A stretch of 64,000 bases of DNA from Cocos nucifera (GCA_006176705.1 QRFJ01002316.1:62001-126000); one strand, 5' to 3'. Numbered from the stretch's first letter, positions 8,581-19,976 are shown. Notes: a model not told the origin generated them from the letters alone. Translations and numbers: made by a program.

Positions 8581-10440
8581 CACGTGCATTGGAAAGCAGA
8601 TTAAGCCTTGATGAGAAAGTCTCACAAGAGACACGAGCTAAGGACCAATTGAACCAAATATAGGTTGGCTAATAAAGAACACTACCCTCCTCCACCTTCG
8701 TAGATTGAAAGAGTTTTTCCGTACCTCCTTAAAGATACTTAGGTATTCATTTCAGAGGATAGAGAAATATTCCTCGTTTGGTAATGGTGCTCATGGGTGA
8801 TGATCCCAAAAACGTACAACGAGGCGATATCAGATAATCGACTTCGGTTAAAAATGGCTAGAGGTAATGCAAGTCATGAAATCGAACTCGATGCACGTCA
8901 AAACACTAAGTTTGGACCTTGGTAGATCCATCAGAAAGGTATATACCTATTCGGTGTAAAATGGATCCATTGTGCAAAGAGAAAGATTGGTGCAGATTGG
9001 GAAATGTGGAGATCATTCAAGAGCTCAGACTTTGAGTGAGCAAAAAGTTATAGATCAAGCGAAGGCATTGACTATCAGGATACCTTTTCCACAGTGGCTA
9101 TGTAAAATCCATCCAAGCACATTGCTTGCCTTGCAGCCTATTTCGATTATGAAATATGGCAAATAGGACGTGAAAACGGTGACATTCCTTTAATGGATAT
9201 CTTGAAGAAGATATCTATATGAGACAGCGCTAGGTTTCACTATCAGTGATACTGATCACAAATTTGCAAGCTGCAAAGAGTCCATATATGGACTTAAAGC
9301 AAGCATCTCGGAGCTGAACACTCAGTTTCAAAATAATGTGATAACAAAAGTTTGGTTTTCATCAAAAAATGAAGAAGAACCATGTGTCTTCAAAAGGGAT
9401 CAGTGGGAGCGCTATTGTCTTCCTCATATTGTACGTGGATGACATCCTCGCTTATTGGAATGTATATTCCATGTTGATACAAACAGTCAAGAATTGGTTG
9501 TCCCAGGGAATTCCACATGAAAGACCTAGGTGGAACGCATCCTTTATTCTAAAAATTACAGGTCCTATAAGGATAGACGAAATAGGATGCCTAGGACTTC
9601 ACAGAAGATGTACATAGAGAGGAAGTGCTAAAAAGAGGTTTAATATGGAAAACTCTAAGAGGGGACTAATAACCTTCAAGACATGGATGTTCAATCTTTC
9701 CAAGAAGATGTGCCTAGCACACCTGGAGGAAAAGAATCATGAGAAGATCCCTTATGCTTCTGCAATAGGGAGCCTCATGTATGTCCATGCTATGTACACG
9801 GACCTGAGTATAGCCCATGCATGTGAGTGTCCACTAAAGCAGATATCAGTCCAAATCCAGATGAAGAACACTGGACTTTCTGTGAAAATTATCTTTAAGT
9901 ATGAGAGAACTAAGGATATATGTTGGTCTTTGGTAAGGAGAACTCCAATTTCCAAAGGATACACAAGACCTAGACTTTCCAATGTTGATATAGATGAATC
10001 CGAATAGTGACATCTGGAAGTCTTTTGCTGTGCAATGGTGGATGCTCTCACGCTGAAAGAGTTCAAGCAAACTGTGATAGCTAGATTCCACCATGGAAAG
10101 CAGAATATATCGCTGCATCAGAGGCTGCAAACGGGAAGCAGTATCTGGTACAAGAAGTTTGCTGCAGAAATTGGAGTAATGCATCAATGCCATTCCTTTA
10201 ACTGGACAACAATGGTCCAATAGCACCTGCTAAGGAGCCGAGGTCTCACCAGAAGTCAAGCCACATTGAGCGGCGATATCATTCTCATCCGCGATTAACC
10301 TGAGAAAGGTTACGTTTGAGGTCAAGAGAGTCACTCCGCAGATAATGTGGCAGACCCACTTACAAAGTCGTTGGGCCAGCAGAAGATCGAGCCCATCTTG
10401 AGAAGATGGAACTTAGACTTATAGCCAATTGGCTTAGAAC
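8581..10440 (+). pseudogene. copia A1 reverse transcriptase and RNase H remnant
   Basis: The proline-rich linker (around 8690-8760), the RT start (FGVKWIH region near 8950) and the RT core follow in order. The catalytic YVDD (LYVDDILAY) is intact at 9432-9443. An RT thumb segment (MENSKRGLI-like) lies near 9645, and an RNase H part near 10035-10400 has the AAEIGVM segment and HIERRYH-like end. Reading frames change repeatedly and stops are frequent, so no protein could be made. The segment ends at the polypurine tract before the 3' LTR. Confidence 0.7.
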
Positions 10441-10441
10441 A

Positions 10442-10450
10442 AGTGGAGAT
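10442..10450 (+). other. Polypurine tract of copia A1
   Basis: AGTGGAGAT lies directly before the TGTTAGATAT start of the 3' LTR, as in related copia elements. Confidence 0.7.
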
Positions 10451-12734
10451 TGTTAGATATATGTGCCCTAGAAGCCAGAATTGGCTGACACTTGTAATAC
10501 ACTCATAGGGGCAAAATTGTAATTTTGACTATAAATTAATAAATGGGTTATTTTTCTATCACACTTGTGTATTTAGTGTCTGTGATACATCCTTTGAGTT
10601 AATGGTAATGAATAATTCATATTTTCAAGAGTTGAAAATTTAAGACATGAATAATCATTATTAACTCATAAACAGCTCCCGACCATAGGATCATCACGAG
10701 GATGGTGATTGATCCGGAAGGTTGGTATAACGATCGCTTTCCTTTAGTAGATGAGTCTTGAGTCTACAGTGTGGAGACATCGGAGTGAGAGTACAGGTAC
10801 TCGTTAGAGAATGAGGGCACTGAGCGTGACCACCTCGAGTAGTCATTAGGGAGTCTACCTTCTCGTCAATGACTGACTCGATGCTGCAGTAGTGTGTCTG
10901 GTTCTTTGACCTGAGATGCATCGGCGTTCACCTTGAGGGTGTTATAGTTTGACTACACCATTACTCGGTCTCCTAGCCATATGGAACCCTGAGGTGTATG
11001 TTGGCTATGACATGTTCATTGTAGGAACTGGATTGCATCAAGATGGAATCTATCTACCTCGGTGGTAGAGGAGAAGCCCTAATGATGATCATGAGAATCA
11101 AGTCCAGAAATTCATGGCCATGGTAGAGTGAAATAATAGAAAGAGTTTCTATTTAGATTTCACATTGGACTCGAATCGAATGATTATATCATATGACAGA
11201 CTAGGGTTTGACGAGTTTACCTTAACCTAATTGTCGGGGCTCAAGATAGAAGAACTTAATCACACAGGTAGCTGCACCAAGAGGTTCGCATTCAGCTCTG
11301 ATGGGTTGCCACCATATACTGCTAGGTATCACTGATGGATTTTGGGAGGAATTAGAATGATTTAGATGATCGATCATTCTAGCTGTTCATCAGAAGAGTT
11401 CTGATCCATCGAAAGGAAGTTTCGATGATGTCTATGAAGAGATCATGACATATCCCATTACCATACAGAACTGAACCTAACTGGGTCACACAAATAAGGG
11501 TTTGAATCTGGTGATCATCAATTGAATTGATCTAGTTCAATTGATCTGAATGAGATTCAATTAGGTTCAAGGAAATCGTGCTAGCACTCGATTGAACCTA
11601 ACGTTCTTCTTTTGCTATCATAAATAAGTTGTCCTGTCTGAGCCAAAGGAGTTTGTGCTCAAACAGAGACCTTCATATGGTCTGACAGAAGTTTGTCCAA
11701 GTCAGAAAAGGTTGTCTTATTTGTAAGACATTACCTACCATTTTTGGTCACCTGCCATTTCTTGTTCTTTGACTTTGGTCAAAAGTCTACCTTTGACTGG
11801 TCAAACGTTGACCATTGACACTTTGACTTTTGACCACATGTCATGCACCTATTGGAGAGCTGGTGGGGGCCTGTCCCCCTGCCAGAACCTGGCAAGGAGA
11901 AGGGCGCACGCCACCTTAGGCGTGTGCCCAAGTTGGAGGCACCTAGGAGTCCTTGTTAGACAGGACTCCATCTCCTTTTTGGATTCAATTAGAGTTCTTC
12001 TTAAGAACCAACTTTGACTGGTCTTTAGGCACCCTCTAAGGAGGAATCCAGGGGACTCTATTCCCACCAATCAGATTTAGATCTGATTTCACAAAGGTTG
12101 TGATTGGTTGGGAAGAAGAGGAGTTAGATCACAGCTAGTCTATAAATAAGACCTTGTATCCAACTCAGATTGTATGAGATAGAAGATATGATGAGATCAT
12201 AGTTTCTCCACGCCCAAGGAGCCTCTCTCCTCCTTCTCCACTCATAGTCCTCTTCTCCCCTTGCTCTCCACATCCAAAGGAGTTTTGGACCTTGGTTGGT
12301 GCGATTCAGATCAAAGAAAGGCGATCAAAAACAAGAAGGCTGCGCTGCTGCAAAGGACGACTGCTGATCTTCAAAAGGAGTTTTGAAGATCCTCCAGATC
12401 AGATCCAGATCTAATTTTTGAAGGCATAATAGAGAAGAAGAGGATCTCTAGATCCAACCCGAGTGGATATTGGTAGAGGCCAGGTGCTTGTGTGGCTAAG
12501 ATCCAGAACCTTTCGCTGCAAACAGGATCATCAACAGGATAATAGGATTACCCAGATCAGGTAAATTAAATTTGATTTAATTTATCTTTTAATTTTATTT
12601 TATTAAAATAATAAGAATCAGATCTAAAATATATCAAGATCTGATTGAGATCAAGAGAAAAATTTTTGAAATATATCTCTTGATCTGATCAGATCTGAAC
12701 GAAACCTGGATCGGAAAATCAGGATTTCCCTACA
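10451..12734 (+). repeat. 3' LTR of copia A1
   Basis: It is a near copy of 5367-7660 with scattered substitutions and short indels, ending GATTTCCCTACA. The W-box cluster recurs at 11769-11835 and the TATA box at 12140. The similarity of the two LTRs suggests a younger insertion than the gypsy element that it interrupts. Confidence 0.9.
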
Positions 12735-13093
12735 CTTAGCTCATTGTACTTATGAGACTTTCTCATCAAGCTTGATCTGCCTTCCAATGCCGCTATCTTG
12801 AATAAACTATTTTTCAAGAAAGATGGCATGTCGACTCATAATCACATTGTAGTCTTCTGGAATGTAGAAATAGTATCCTAATGACTCTTTAGGATATCCT
12901 ATGAATCGAACTCTAAAGGACCTAAACTCTAACTTGTCCGCTTGTTGTCTTTTGACATGAGCCGGACAATCCCAAATTCTAAGATGACTCAGACTTGATT
13001 TCTTATCATGCCATATCTCATACGGTGTAGTAGAAATGGTTTTAGAGAAAACTCTATTCAGTAGATAGATTAAAGTTAACAAAGAGTGTCCCC
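12735..13093 (-). repeat. 359-bp duplication, copy 1 of integrase C-terminus
   Basis: This stretch repeats 13128-13486 with few substitutions. The 34 bases between the copies (13094-13127) correspond to sequence that in other family members lies just beyond the unit (compare 26483-26515). The junction therefore looks like a true tandem duplication rather than two insertions. The minus frame 13121-12807 encodes YLLNRVFSK, then HLRIWDCPAHVKRQQ and ends RHAIFLEK. Confidence 0.8.
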
Positions 13094-13127
13094 TTATTGG
13101 CTCAACCTGATTTGGTTCCAATTGGTC

Positions 13128-14090
13128 CTTAGCTCATTGTACTTGTGAGACTTTCTCATCAAGCTTGATCTGCCTTCCAATGCCGCTATCTTGAATAAAC
13201 TATTTTTCAAGAAAGATGGCATGTCGACTCATAATCACATTGTGGTCTTCTGGAATGTAGAAATAGTATCCTAATGACTCTTTAGGATATCCTATGAATC
13301 GAACTCTAAAGGACCTAAACTCTAACTTGTCCGCTTGTTGTCTTTTGACATGAGCCGGACAACCCCAAATTCTAAGATGACTCAGACTTGGTTTCTTATC
13401 ATGCCATATCTCATACAGTGTAGTAGGAACGATTTTAGAGAAAACTCTATTCAGTAGATAGATTGAAGTTAACAATGAGTGTCCCCAAAGAAAATCAGGA
13501 AGGTTTGTGAAGCTCATCATGGATCGAACCATATCCAATAGAGTTCGATTTCTCCATTCTGAAACTCCATTGAGTTGAGATGTTCCAGGTGGAGTCCATT
13601 GAGAGACTATGCCATTATCCTTGAGATAGTCTAGGAATTTTCGGCTAAGGTATTCACCTCCTCGATTTGATCGAAGAACCTTAATGGATTTTTCAGTTTA
13701 TTTTTCTACTTCATGTCTGAATTCTTTGAACTTTTTAAAAGCTTCAGACTTGTATCTCATAAGATACATATATCCATACCTAGATAGATCATCGATAAAG
13801 GTAATGAAATAGACAAAATTGCCTCTAGCCGGCACATCAAATGGGCTGCACACATCTGTATGTACTAGGGCAAGGAGATCTATGGCCCTCTCCCCATGTC
13901 CAACAAAAGTGAGTTTAGTCATTTTGCCTTGGAGACAAGATTCGCAAGTTGGATATGACTCGGAAGTCAATGGACTCAATAGCCCATTTTTCTCCAATTT
14001 GTTGATCCTATTTTCTACTATATGACCTAATCTCAGGTGCCATAGATATCTATCGTTTGGACTATCCCTAGGTCGTTTGGCATTCACGTT
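13128..14090 (-). pseudogene. copia integrase (fragment)
   Basis: Minus frames 14087-13698 and 13538-13200 carry the integrase in order: GAG-pre-integrase YLWHLRLGHI with HLRLGH, CESCLQGKMTK, then HTDVCSPFDVPARGNF with the first catalytic Asp, FIDDLSRYGYMYL with the second, and a RNRTLLDMVRSMMSF-like segment. The C-terminal part is YLLNRVFSK, EIWHDKKPSLSHLRIW and GYPKESLGYYFY. A stop and a frameshift near 13690 and 13560 separate the pieces, so the gene is broken, but most of the domain is readable. Family knowledge: integrase inserts cDNA into the host chromosome. Confidence 0.8.
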
Positions 14091-14632
14091 TTGCTCGATA
14101 GTTAGAATAGGTACATCAATATGTAGCTAATAAAGATCATTAATAAGAAAACCATTTGCAATTTTATTTCTTTCATAAAGAATGTTACAATGGTCCTTAA
14201 AGAAGGTAATCACATAGCCTTCTTGTGCTAAGCATGAAATAGAAATCAAATTCCTGCTAGCTGCAGGCACATAATAACAGTCTTTCAAAACTAAGTCTAA
14301 ATCAGATGGTAATCGAAGAGGGTTTGTTCCCATAGCTATTGCAGCAACTCTTGCTCCATTACCGATGCGTAGGATCATGTCTCCATCCCTCAACCTCCTG
14401 CTATCCTCAAGACCCTGCATGGAAGTGCACAGATGAGCACTAAAACCAAAGTCAAGCATCCAACTGGATGTAAAAGAAATCGTAAGGTTAGACTCAATAA
14501 CGAGCATACCTCCAGAAGGACCTTCCTTCTTATTCTTCAGGGTGGCCAGGTAAGTAGGGCAGTTCTACTTCCAATGGCCGTCGCTGTTGCAATGAAAATA
14601 CTTTCCTTTGACATCGGCCCTTTTCTTTGGTT
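14091..14632 (-). pseudogene. copia gag C-terminus and protease (fragment)
   Basis: The minus strand reads a zinc knuckle YFHCNSDGHWK-stop-NC (14600-14559), a Lys-rich spacer, and the protease region SSWMLDFGFSAHLCTSMQGL within the open frame 14507-14127. The usual D-S-G-S-S-A-H aspartic-protease motif is changed to DFGFSAH. The knuckle's first Cys is Tyr. The protein then runs into the conserved NLISISCLAQEGY segment. The upstream end is cut at 14632. Confidence 0.7.
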
Positions 14633-15695
14633 CTGCCAAACTTACCTTAAAACCAGTCGGTCGTATGTGCCAAACTTACCTTAGACACCAAATTATTGAG
14701 CTAGAACCAATTGGGTTAGCCTATAATCCAGACTCTAACCTCTGACCCTAATTAGGTCTTGCTTGATCGTGACTCGATCTTGACCTAGACTTAATCCTAT
14801 TAGGCCGGTTAGTTTAAGCATTGTTGATCCCATCTAACCAACTCTTGATTCGGTTTGATCAACCGCTTAGACCTAATTGAGCTACCCAAGCCCGAACTCA
14901 GTATTATGAATATGTCTTAGATCTAAAATTCTCAATTTTAGACCTAATTGATATTTCATAATCTTAATTTTTAATTAAGTAGGGTTCATAAACAGAATAT
15001 GCACAATAAATCATAGGGTTTCACGATCTAGGATTTTGCAGAAAGTAAGTTTTGGGTTTCTGATTAAGGACGAACACGCAGCACCCCTATGCATCATAAG
15101 AACACTCCATCGAATGGGAAGAGAGGGTCTTTAAATCCTTCTTCATTCTTATGATCGGACGGCCAAGAGGAATGCCTTAATCAGGAACATGCAATACTAT
15201 AAAATAGTTTTAGATCTATATCATATATCTCATATACAAATTAGATCTAAACATGGCATATTTTGCATACATCTCATGTATTGAATCATGCATGTTTTTA
15301 GATCTAAATTATCTCATAATAATCTAAAAAATTAGATTTAAATTGATCTAATCAAAATAAATTCTAATCTACATAATATGTAGAACTATTCTACAACTAG
15401 TCTAGACATGCATCAATCATATCTCATATGAATATTTAAAATTAATAATTTTATTTGCTATTTTTTAGATGTCATTATACCATTATAATATCAAAAAATA
15501 GTAATAAATAGATCTAAAATATGATTTAATCAGATTAAATCAAAAACATGCAAGACTATTCTATAGAACATTCTATTTTAGAACTAGTCATGCATATTTT
15601 CTAATCTTAGATCCAAAATATTAATTTTAATTTTTTCTAATTTTAGATCTGATCACTCTCATGTGACATCTAAAATCATTTATTTTCTAATTAAA
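14633..15695 (-). mobile_element. Angela-like copia 5' leader fragment (minus)
   Basis: This AT-rich stretch matches the non-coding leader between primer site and gag of elements D (29466-30540, same orientation) and J (51420-52490, opposite orientation). The join at about 14632-14680 repeats TGCCAAACTTACCTTA twice. No coding frame is expected or seen. Confidence 0.7.
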
Positions 15696-16839
15696 AATTT
15701 AGGATCTTTGATGCATGTTTTATTTTATGAACCCTTGGACCTAATTAAGAATTAAGTTTGTGAAATTAATTAGATCTAAAAATTATGAATTTTTAGATCT
15801 ATGACACCTTCATAAAACATGGGTTCAGGTATGGGTAGCTCAATTAGGTTGAGCGGTTGATCAAATGAATCAAGAGTTGGTTAGGTAGGATCAAAAGTGC
15901 TTAGATTTGACCAGTCCATTAGATGTAAGTCTTGGTCAAGGTCGACTCACAGTCACATGTAGTCGATCACTTTAAGATCTAATTTGGCTCCGTAGTTCAA
16001 GCCTGGATTATAGGCTAACCCAATTAGTTCTGGTCAGACAAGTCGGTGTCTAAGATAAGTTTAGCAGATACGATCGATGGTCTTTAATTGGGAGCTACTT
16101 GAACTAAATGCATTCACGGCGAGTTAATGGCATATCTTCCCCACCGATCTCACTTACCTGATTGATTGGGTCAACCCAGTTCTGGTTTGAGATGGCTAAC
16201 GATTCAAGCTAACCCATGCCACTACGTTAGTCATAATTATTATAACTAGTCGAGTTTAAGAGACCTAAATCAAATCATTCTCAAAAAATATTAAGTTACT
16301 GGTCTTCCACCATTATAGATGTGCGGGCCCTTCACAAGATTGATTGTTCTTGGCTGGATACAGTAGTTCAGTTGCACCGAAAAGATGCAACCACATCTAT
16401 TAGGCATAGAATGCTATGGATTGGAGGATGGGTTGGGCTCAATATTTAGGATATGATGAGGATTTCAATTAGGAATCCAATTTGTGTAAATGGTAGATCT
16501 GACTTAAGTAAGGAGTGGAGCAATATTACAAGTGTGATGAGCTTCATGAATTAGAGATCAAGTTTGGGTGAACTATGTTTGGAGAAACATTAGATAAGGG
16601 TTGTCCACCCATTGGTTGATCCATCATCAATAACTATTAGGTGAGATGGAGAGCCAATCAGTGAAACCACACCATCCACTAAAAGTCTTTGATCATGAAG
16701 ATTTTTGCATCTCTGCCTAGAAAGTGTAGAGATTCGAGAAAATAGTGGAAGCCTAAATTTATTTAAAAATAAAATTTTTAAATAAATTGGTTAAGTCAAA
16801 TTACAAGTCTAACTAAAAACTTTGACTCTCTGCAGAAAA
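15696..16839 (+). mobile_element. Angela-like copia 5' leader fragment (plus)
   Basis: It matches the leader of J (52105-53240) in plus orientation and continues into gag. It lies head to head with the fragment at 14633-15695; the two share about 370 bp of leader as an inverted repeat (14650-15010 against 15705-16090). Confidence 0.7.
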
Positions 16840-17083
16840 ATATCTACATCAAATCTCCTAGCCCGAATCTTAGATACCCATAAACTGATCGGACTAAATT
16901 ATAAGGATTGACTCCAGAGCTTGAAAATCATTTTGAGTTTCAAAAAACTATCCTATGTGTTGGACCAGAAACTTTCCACTCTTCCAGTCCATCCGACCAC
17001 TAATCAGAGAGCATTTCATGAGAAGTGGTCTGACGGTGACAATAAAATAAGGTGCTACATGTTGGGCTTAATATCTAATCAGG
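16840..17083 (+). pseudogene. copia gag N-terminus (fragment)
   Basis: The plus frame reads the family gag start with ATA at 16840-16842 where element D has ATG. Then come LLARILDTHKLIGLNYKD, a stop in place of Trp, LKIILSFKKLSYVLDQ and RCYMLGLISN. The homologous order in F (36571 onward) confirms identity. It is cut at about 17083, where flotillin pseudogene sequence begins. A short GAGCT-like microhomology may mark the joint. Confidence 0.75.
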
Positions 17084-17273
17084 GAGCTTCTCGGCGCTCA
17101 TCGCCTACACCTCAAACATGTAGTTCACTGATGAGACGTCAACGATGGTGCATGACTGGCCCGGGAGGATCTATGCCTTCTTTTCTAGCTTGATGTCGGC
17201 GATCCCAGTGCCGATGATGGCTAGGTACTGCAACGCGCTCGCAACCTTGTACCACAAAACCATATTTTTTTCC
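17084..17273 (-). pseudogene. Flotillin-like first-exon pseudogene (copy B)
   Basis: The minus strand starts at ATG 17273-17271 and parallels the copy at 1-128 closely. It extends about 20 codons further: DVSSVNYMFEV and AMSAEKLP, matching the flotillin region after the first 40 residues. Two in-frame TAG stops occur: one replaces Trp in the WILPGQ motif (TGG in copy A) and one replaces the Gln expected before AMSAEKLP. Both are G-to-A or C-to-T type changes. The exon is cut at 17084 by the joined copia gag fragment, so the rest of the gene is missing. It is dead on three counts. Confidence 0.85.
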
Positions 17274-17376
17274 TCCTTTCTTTCACACAAAGGTTTGCAA
17301 ATCTTCTTTCTATCACAAGATGAGAAAAGAAGGCATTGAGAAGGTGGATGAGTTGGAGATTACATTTATATAGAGA
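17274..17376 (-). promoter_or_regulatory. Duplicated flotillin leader and TATA box (copy B)
   Basis: It matches 129-240. TATATAAAT is at 17372-17364, 91 bp from the pseudogene ATG. It probably arrived as part of the duplicated block and has no intact gene to drive. Confidence 0.5.
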
Positions 17377-17861
17377 AAGGTGAGAGTGATTTGGTCTCCA
17401 ACTTCGAGCCCTAGAAAAAGAAGAGACTCGATCGTTAACGAAATTTCCACTACAACCTAGAAAAGGAAGGGCTCTTTTTTATGGGAAGATTAATTAATAG
17501 CATTGTTATATTATGAGAGTGATTAGCTCTGGAAAATAAGTGGTTAAAAGATACTGATTTGGTGGCGCGTAGACTACTTTGAGGTTGGCGATGATTAAAC
17601 TCCAAATCTCTTTAGGCCAAAAGCCATTGGATTCTAATGCAAAGGAGTCTAATAGGGGATTAGAGGTGGACTCTGAAATTATGTTAGTTAACAGCCCACG
17701 TAAAGTGATGAAATTATGGCATGGATGAGGTACAAATGGACAGGCAAATCTAGGAGCATATGCACGATGGATAACGTGCAATCAAAAATGGGTGCAATAT
17801 GAGGGTTAATGTGGCATGTTTTCCACCGTCGAATTTGCCATGGTTCATTGGACTTGGTCTT
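17377..17861. repeat. Flotillin upstream flank, copy B
   Basis: It matches 241-657 up to about 17791. The next 50 bp are found only here, and from 17841 on the match is with 42785 onward. Copy B thus spans the point where copies A1 and A2 are both broken by retroelements. No gene is seen in it. Confidence 0.6.
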
Positions 17862-18064
17862 ACTAATATTTAGAGCGTAAAGTGGAACCTATTGCATGGG
17901 CTTGCCGTGCATTGTGGTACATGGTTGTCCATTGCTTGGGACACGTGCACAGGTTAACGGAGATGGAGAATTTGCACACTTTTATAGTTAGTCGACCAAA
18001 TTTCATAGCAAGACTATGGTATCCTGATGGTTCACAGCTTGATGCACGTCGTAGCGCTAAATAA
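17862..18064 (+). CDS. Possible terminal exon or short ORF, unrecognised
   Basis: The plus strand shows a branch-point-like TTACTAAT, then ATATTTAG as a possible splice acceptor. An open frame follows: KVEPIAWACRALWYMVVHC, LGHVHRLTEMENLHTF, SRPNFIARLWYPDG, ending SQLDARRSAK-stop at 18062-18064. An ATG-initiated reading would start at 17882. Codon use and the hydrophobic-then-polar pattern look protein-like, but I do not recognise a family. The duplicate at 42787-43010 has a stop in the same frame (TGA at the AWAC segment), so it is not maintained there. It may be an old gene fragment. Confidence 0.25.
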
Positions 18065-18451
18065 GGAGTCCATTTTAGTTCCCTCAAAATAAAGAGGTAT
18101 TAATATCAATAAAAATAAAAAAAACCAAAGACAAAAATTTTACCCTAACTCTTGGGCTAAGAAGGAGCGATAACGTCATGCACTTTTATTTGATGAGCGG
18201 GTTCGGGTGGTATTTGTGCAAATGAATGAACCAAAGTTTAGAATGCTTTGAGATCTGTGTGGTAGTGGATCAATATATAACTAAAAAAATGATGAATTTG
18301 TAGATGTTGTTTTCAATAACCAGTATCCTAGACAATTCCCTTCCTTATTTTATATTAGTCATATTAATTTGGAAATATTTTCTATGATGTATCATGAGTT
18401 CACTTAAGACTTCATTGCTTATACTTTGTATATAATGTGTGTTAACACTAT
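18065..18451. other. AT-rich intergenic stretch, no gene seen
   Basis: It is duplicated at about 43005-43391 with few differences. It has A-rich runs and no open frame of note beyond a 68-codon minus ORF that starts in the adjoining LTR. Confidence 0.5.
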
Positions 18452-19056
18452 TGTTGGGGGAAATGTTGTATGGACTGATGATGTGTGAAAGCTCAAGGCC
18501 CAAAATGATCAAGTACAATAGGTCCATTGTGTAAAATCCGAACCGACTCATGGTCGGTCATGGTTCTTTCCAAGCTGGACATCAACTACCACCTAATCGA
18601 ATAGGGCATGTCGACCATTACTCGGCGACCCTCATGCATAATGGTTAGCAATCCATGATCAACCAATCGACTGAGCAAGACTTGGTTTCAAATAATAATA
18701 TCGGGCGACTGACTTCTAGTCATCATCGATCGATTTGTGTCTCAAAGACACTCGATTGGTACATTAAACCAAAACTTAGGTATCTTTCGAGCAATAGCTA
18801 CCACAAAGCTGATAAGGCAACCACAATCATCATATCTCAAGAATCTTGAACGATAATCTCGCCACCATGCACAAACCACGTCCTAAATAAGCGAGGTCAT
18901 GCCAACCAACTTACCAATTGGAACCTTGATTTTTCATCCATAAAAGAAAAAAAGAGGACCTCCAAGAAAGGTACGCCATTATTCTGCCTCACACACTCTT
19001 CCATCTATCGAATGAGAGTCTAAGTTGAGCATTGAAGGATCTTTGCTGGAATAAAT
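18452..19056 (+). repeat. Gypsy-type LTR, truncated (copy B)
   Basis: It begins TGTTGGGGGAAATGTTG. It has a TATA-like CCATAAAAG near 18939, then GAGGACCTCC and the stretch GAGTCTAAGTTGAGC before GGAGGATCT-type sequence near 19040. This order is typical of monocot gypsy LTRs. It is cut at 19056 by element G. The same LTR is at 43392-44036, so it was present before the block was duplicated. Confidence 0.55.
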
Positions 19057-19976
19057 TGTTGGTGCATTAACTGGCACACCTCGCTCTGATACCAATTGAT
19101 GTTTCATGATATCACTCGAATGCTAATCATCCTTGGCATCACAAGCTCTGATACCATATTGCGGAAGCCCCTGATCTTTAGCATAGGTCTGAAGGAACCT
19201 ATGACATTCTCTATGGGCAGCAAACCACCGATCCTCCACCTGAATCTGTGATTGGGCACCTCCCTCCTTGAGCTTGAGGGAGACGCCCCCTTCTTTAGGC
19301 CTTCTTCAAGAACCTTAGGGCGGCAACTCTAGAGAGAAGAGAAGAAGAGAGTTGAGGGAAAAAAGGTCTGTATTGATTCCAACCTAGAAATCCTAATACA
19401 ACCTATGTATTTACACATAGCCATTAGGTCTGACCAAAAAACTTTCCGGCTAACCCAATACATGAAAGCACTCACCAAGCCCATGTACACCCATATCTTT
19501 CATGCTCTCATCGTTTGGATCTGGACACGACCCATACATAAATTAGCCTCCTTAAGACCTCTCAAACCAGGCCTTAAGACTCCTAGGATCAACCCAAATC
19601 CTAGCCTAAAACAGACCCTTACGTAACTTTGCCCGTGCACTGATTCGGCTCAGTCTCAGCACTGAGCAGGCTAAGTTCCACTAGGTTGGCTCAGTCTAAA
19701 ATTAAGTCAGCCTAGTTCTATGTTGTGCCAATAGTTTCAAATGCGCAGCTCTCTATTTTGCCTATGCACTAAGACTTAGTCGATCCAATTTTGGACTGAG
19801 TCGGCTAACCTACAAAAAATCTTCTTTCTACAGTTTTGATTCTTTAGTTTTGGTTCCTTGCTTTATCTTAAATTTTAGATCTTCGAAGCACCAACCAAGC
19901 CCCTAGAATCCTCGAAGCCAACACCTTGACTCCTTTTGTAGCCTTCCAAGGCTTGGGAGCAGCACAAATCCTCACA
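19057..19976 (-). repeat. 3' LTR of element G with two internal primer-site motifs
   Basis: The minus strand starts TGTGAGGATTTGTGC and ends GCACCAACA. The U5 end contains two additional copies of TGGTATCAGAGC on the minus strand, at 19156-19145 and 19094-19083. A GAATCAATACAGACC region with CT-rich sequence resembles the R-U5 of Tork-lineage LTRs. An alternative reading places the LTR end at 19160, making the last 100 bp part of the leader of a second, lost copy. Confidence 0.65.

Larger units (their letters stand above)
5367..12734 (+). mobile_element. Ty1/copia (Angela-like) element A1, two LTRs, degenerate interior
   Basis: Two very similar LTRs (5367-7660 and 10451-12734) flank 2.8 kb with a primer site at 7663 and a polypurine tract at 10442. 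The interior holds integrase, reverse transcriptase and RNase H remnants in plus orientation. Gag and protease are missing, at least in part because of a 25-N gap. The element interrupts the right LTR of the gypsy element. The 5 bases left (AGAAG) do not match those right (CTTAG), so one end was rearranged after insertion; the right end abuts an inverted copia fragment. Confidence 0.85.
12735..14632 (-). mobile_element. Angela-like copia fragment, inverted relative to A1
   Basis: The minus strand reads gag zinc knuckle, protease, GAG-pre-integrase, integrase and the start of the RT linker, from 14632 down to 12735. It has no LTRs. The left end is fused directly to the A1 3' LTR. The right end breaks at about 14632 into a leader fragment of the same family. 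It contains a 359-bp internal duplication. Reading frames are better preserved than in A1. Confidence 0.8.

Noticed and set aside
18345..18551. 68-codon minus ORF conserved at 43491-43285
   Set aside because: The two blocks differ by about ten bases, four of which change residues, as expected from plain duplication without selection. It spans a gypsy LTR border.
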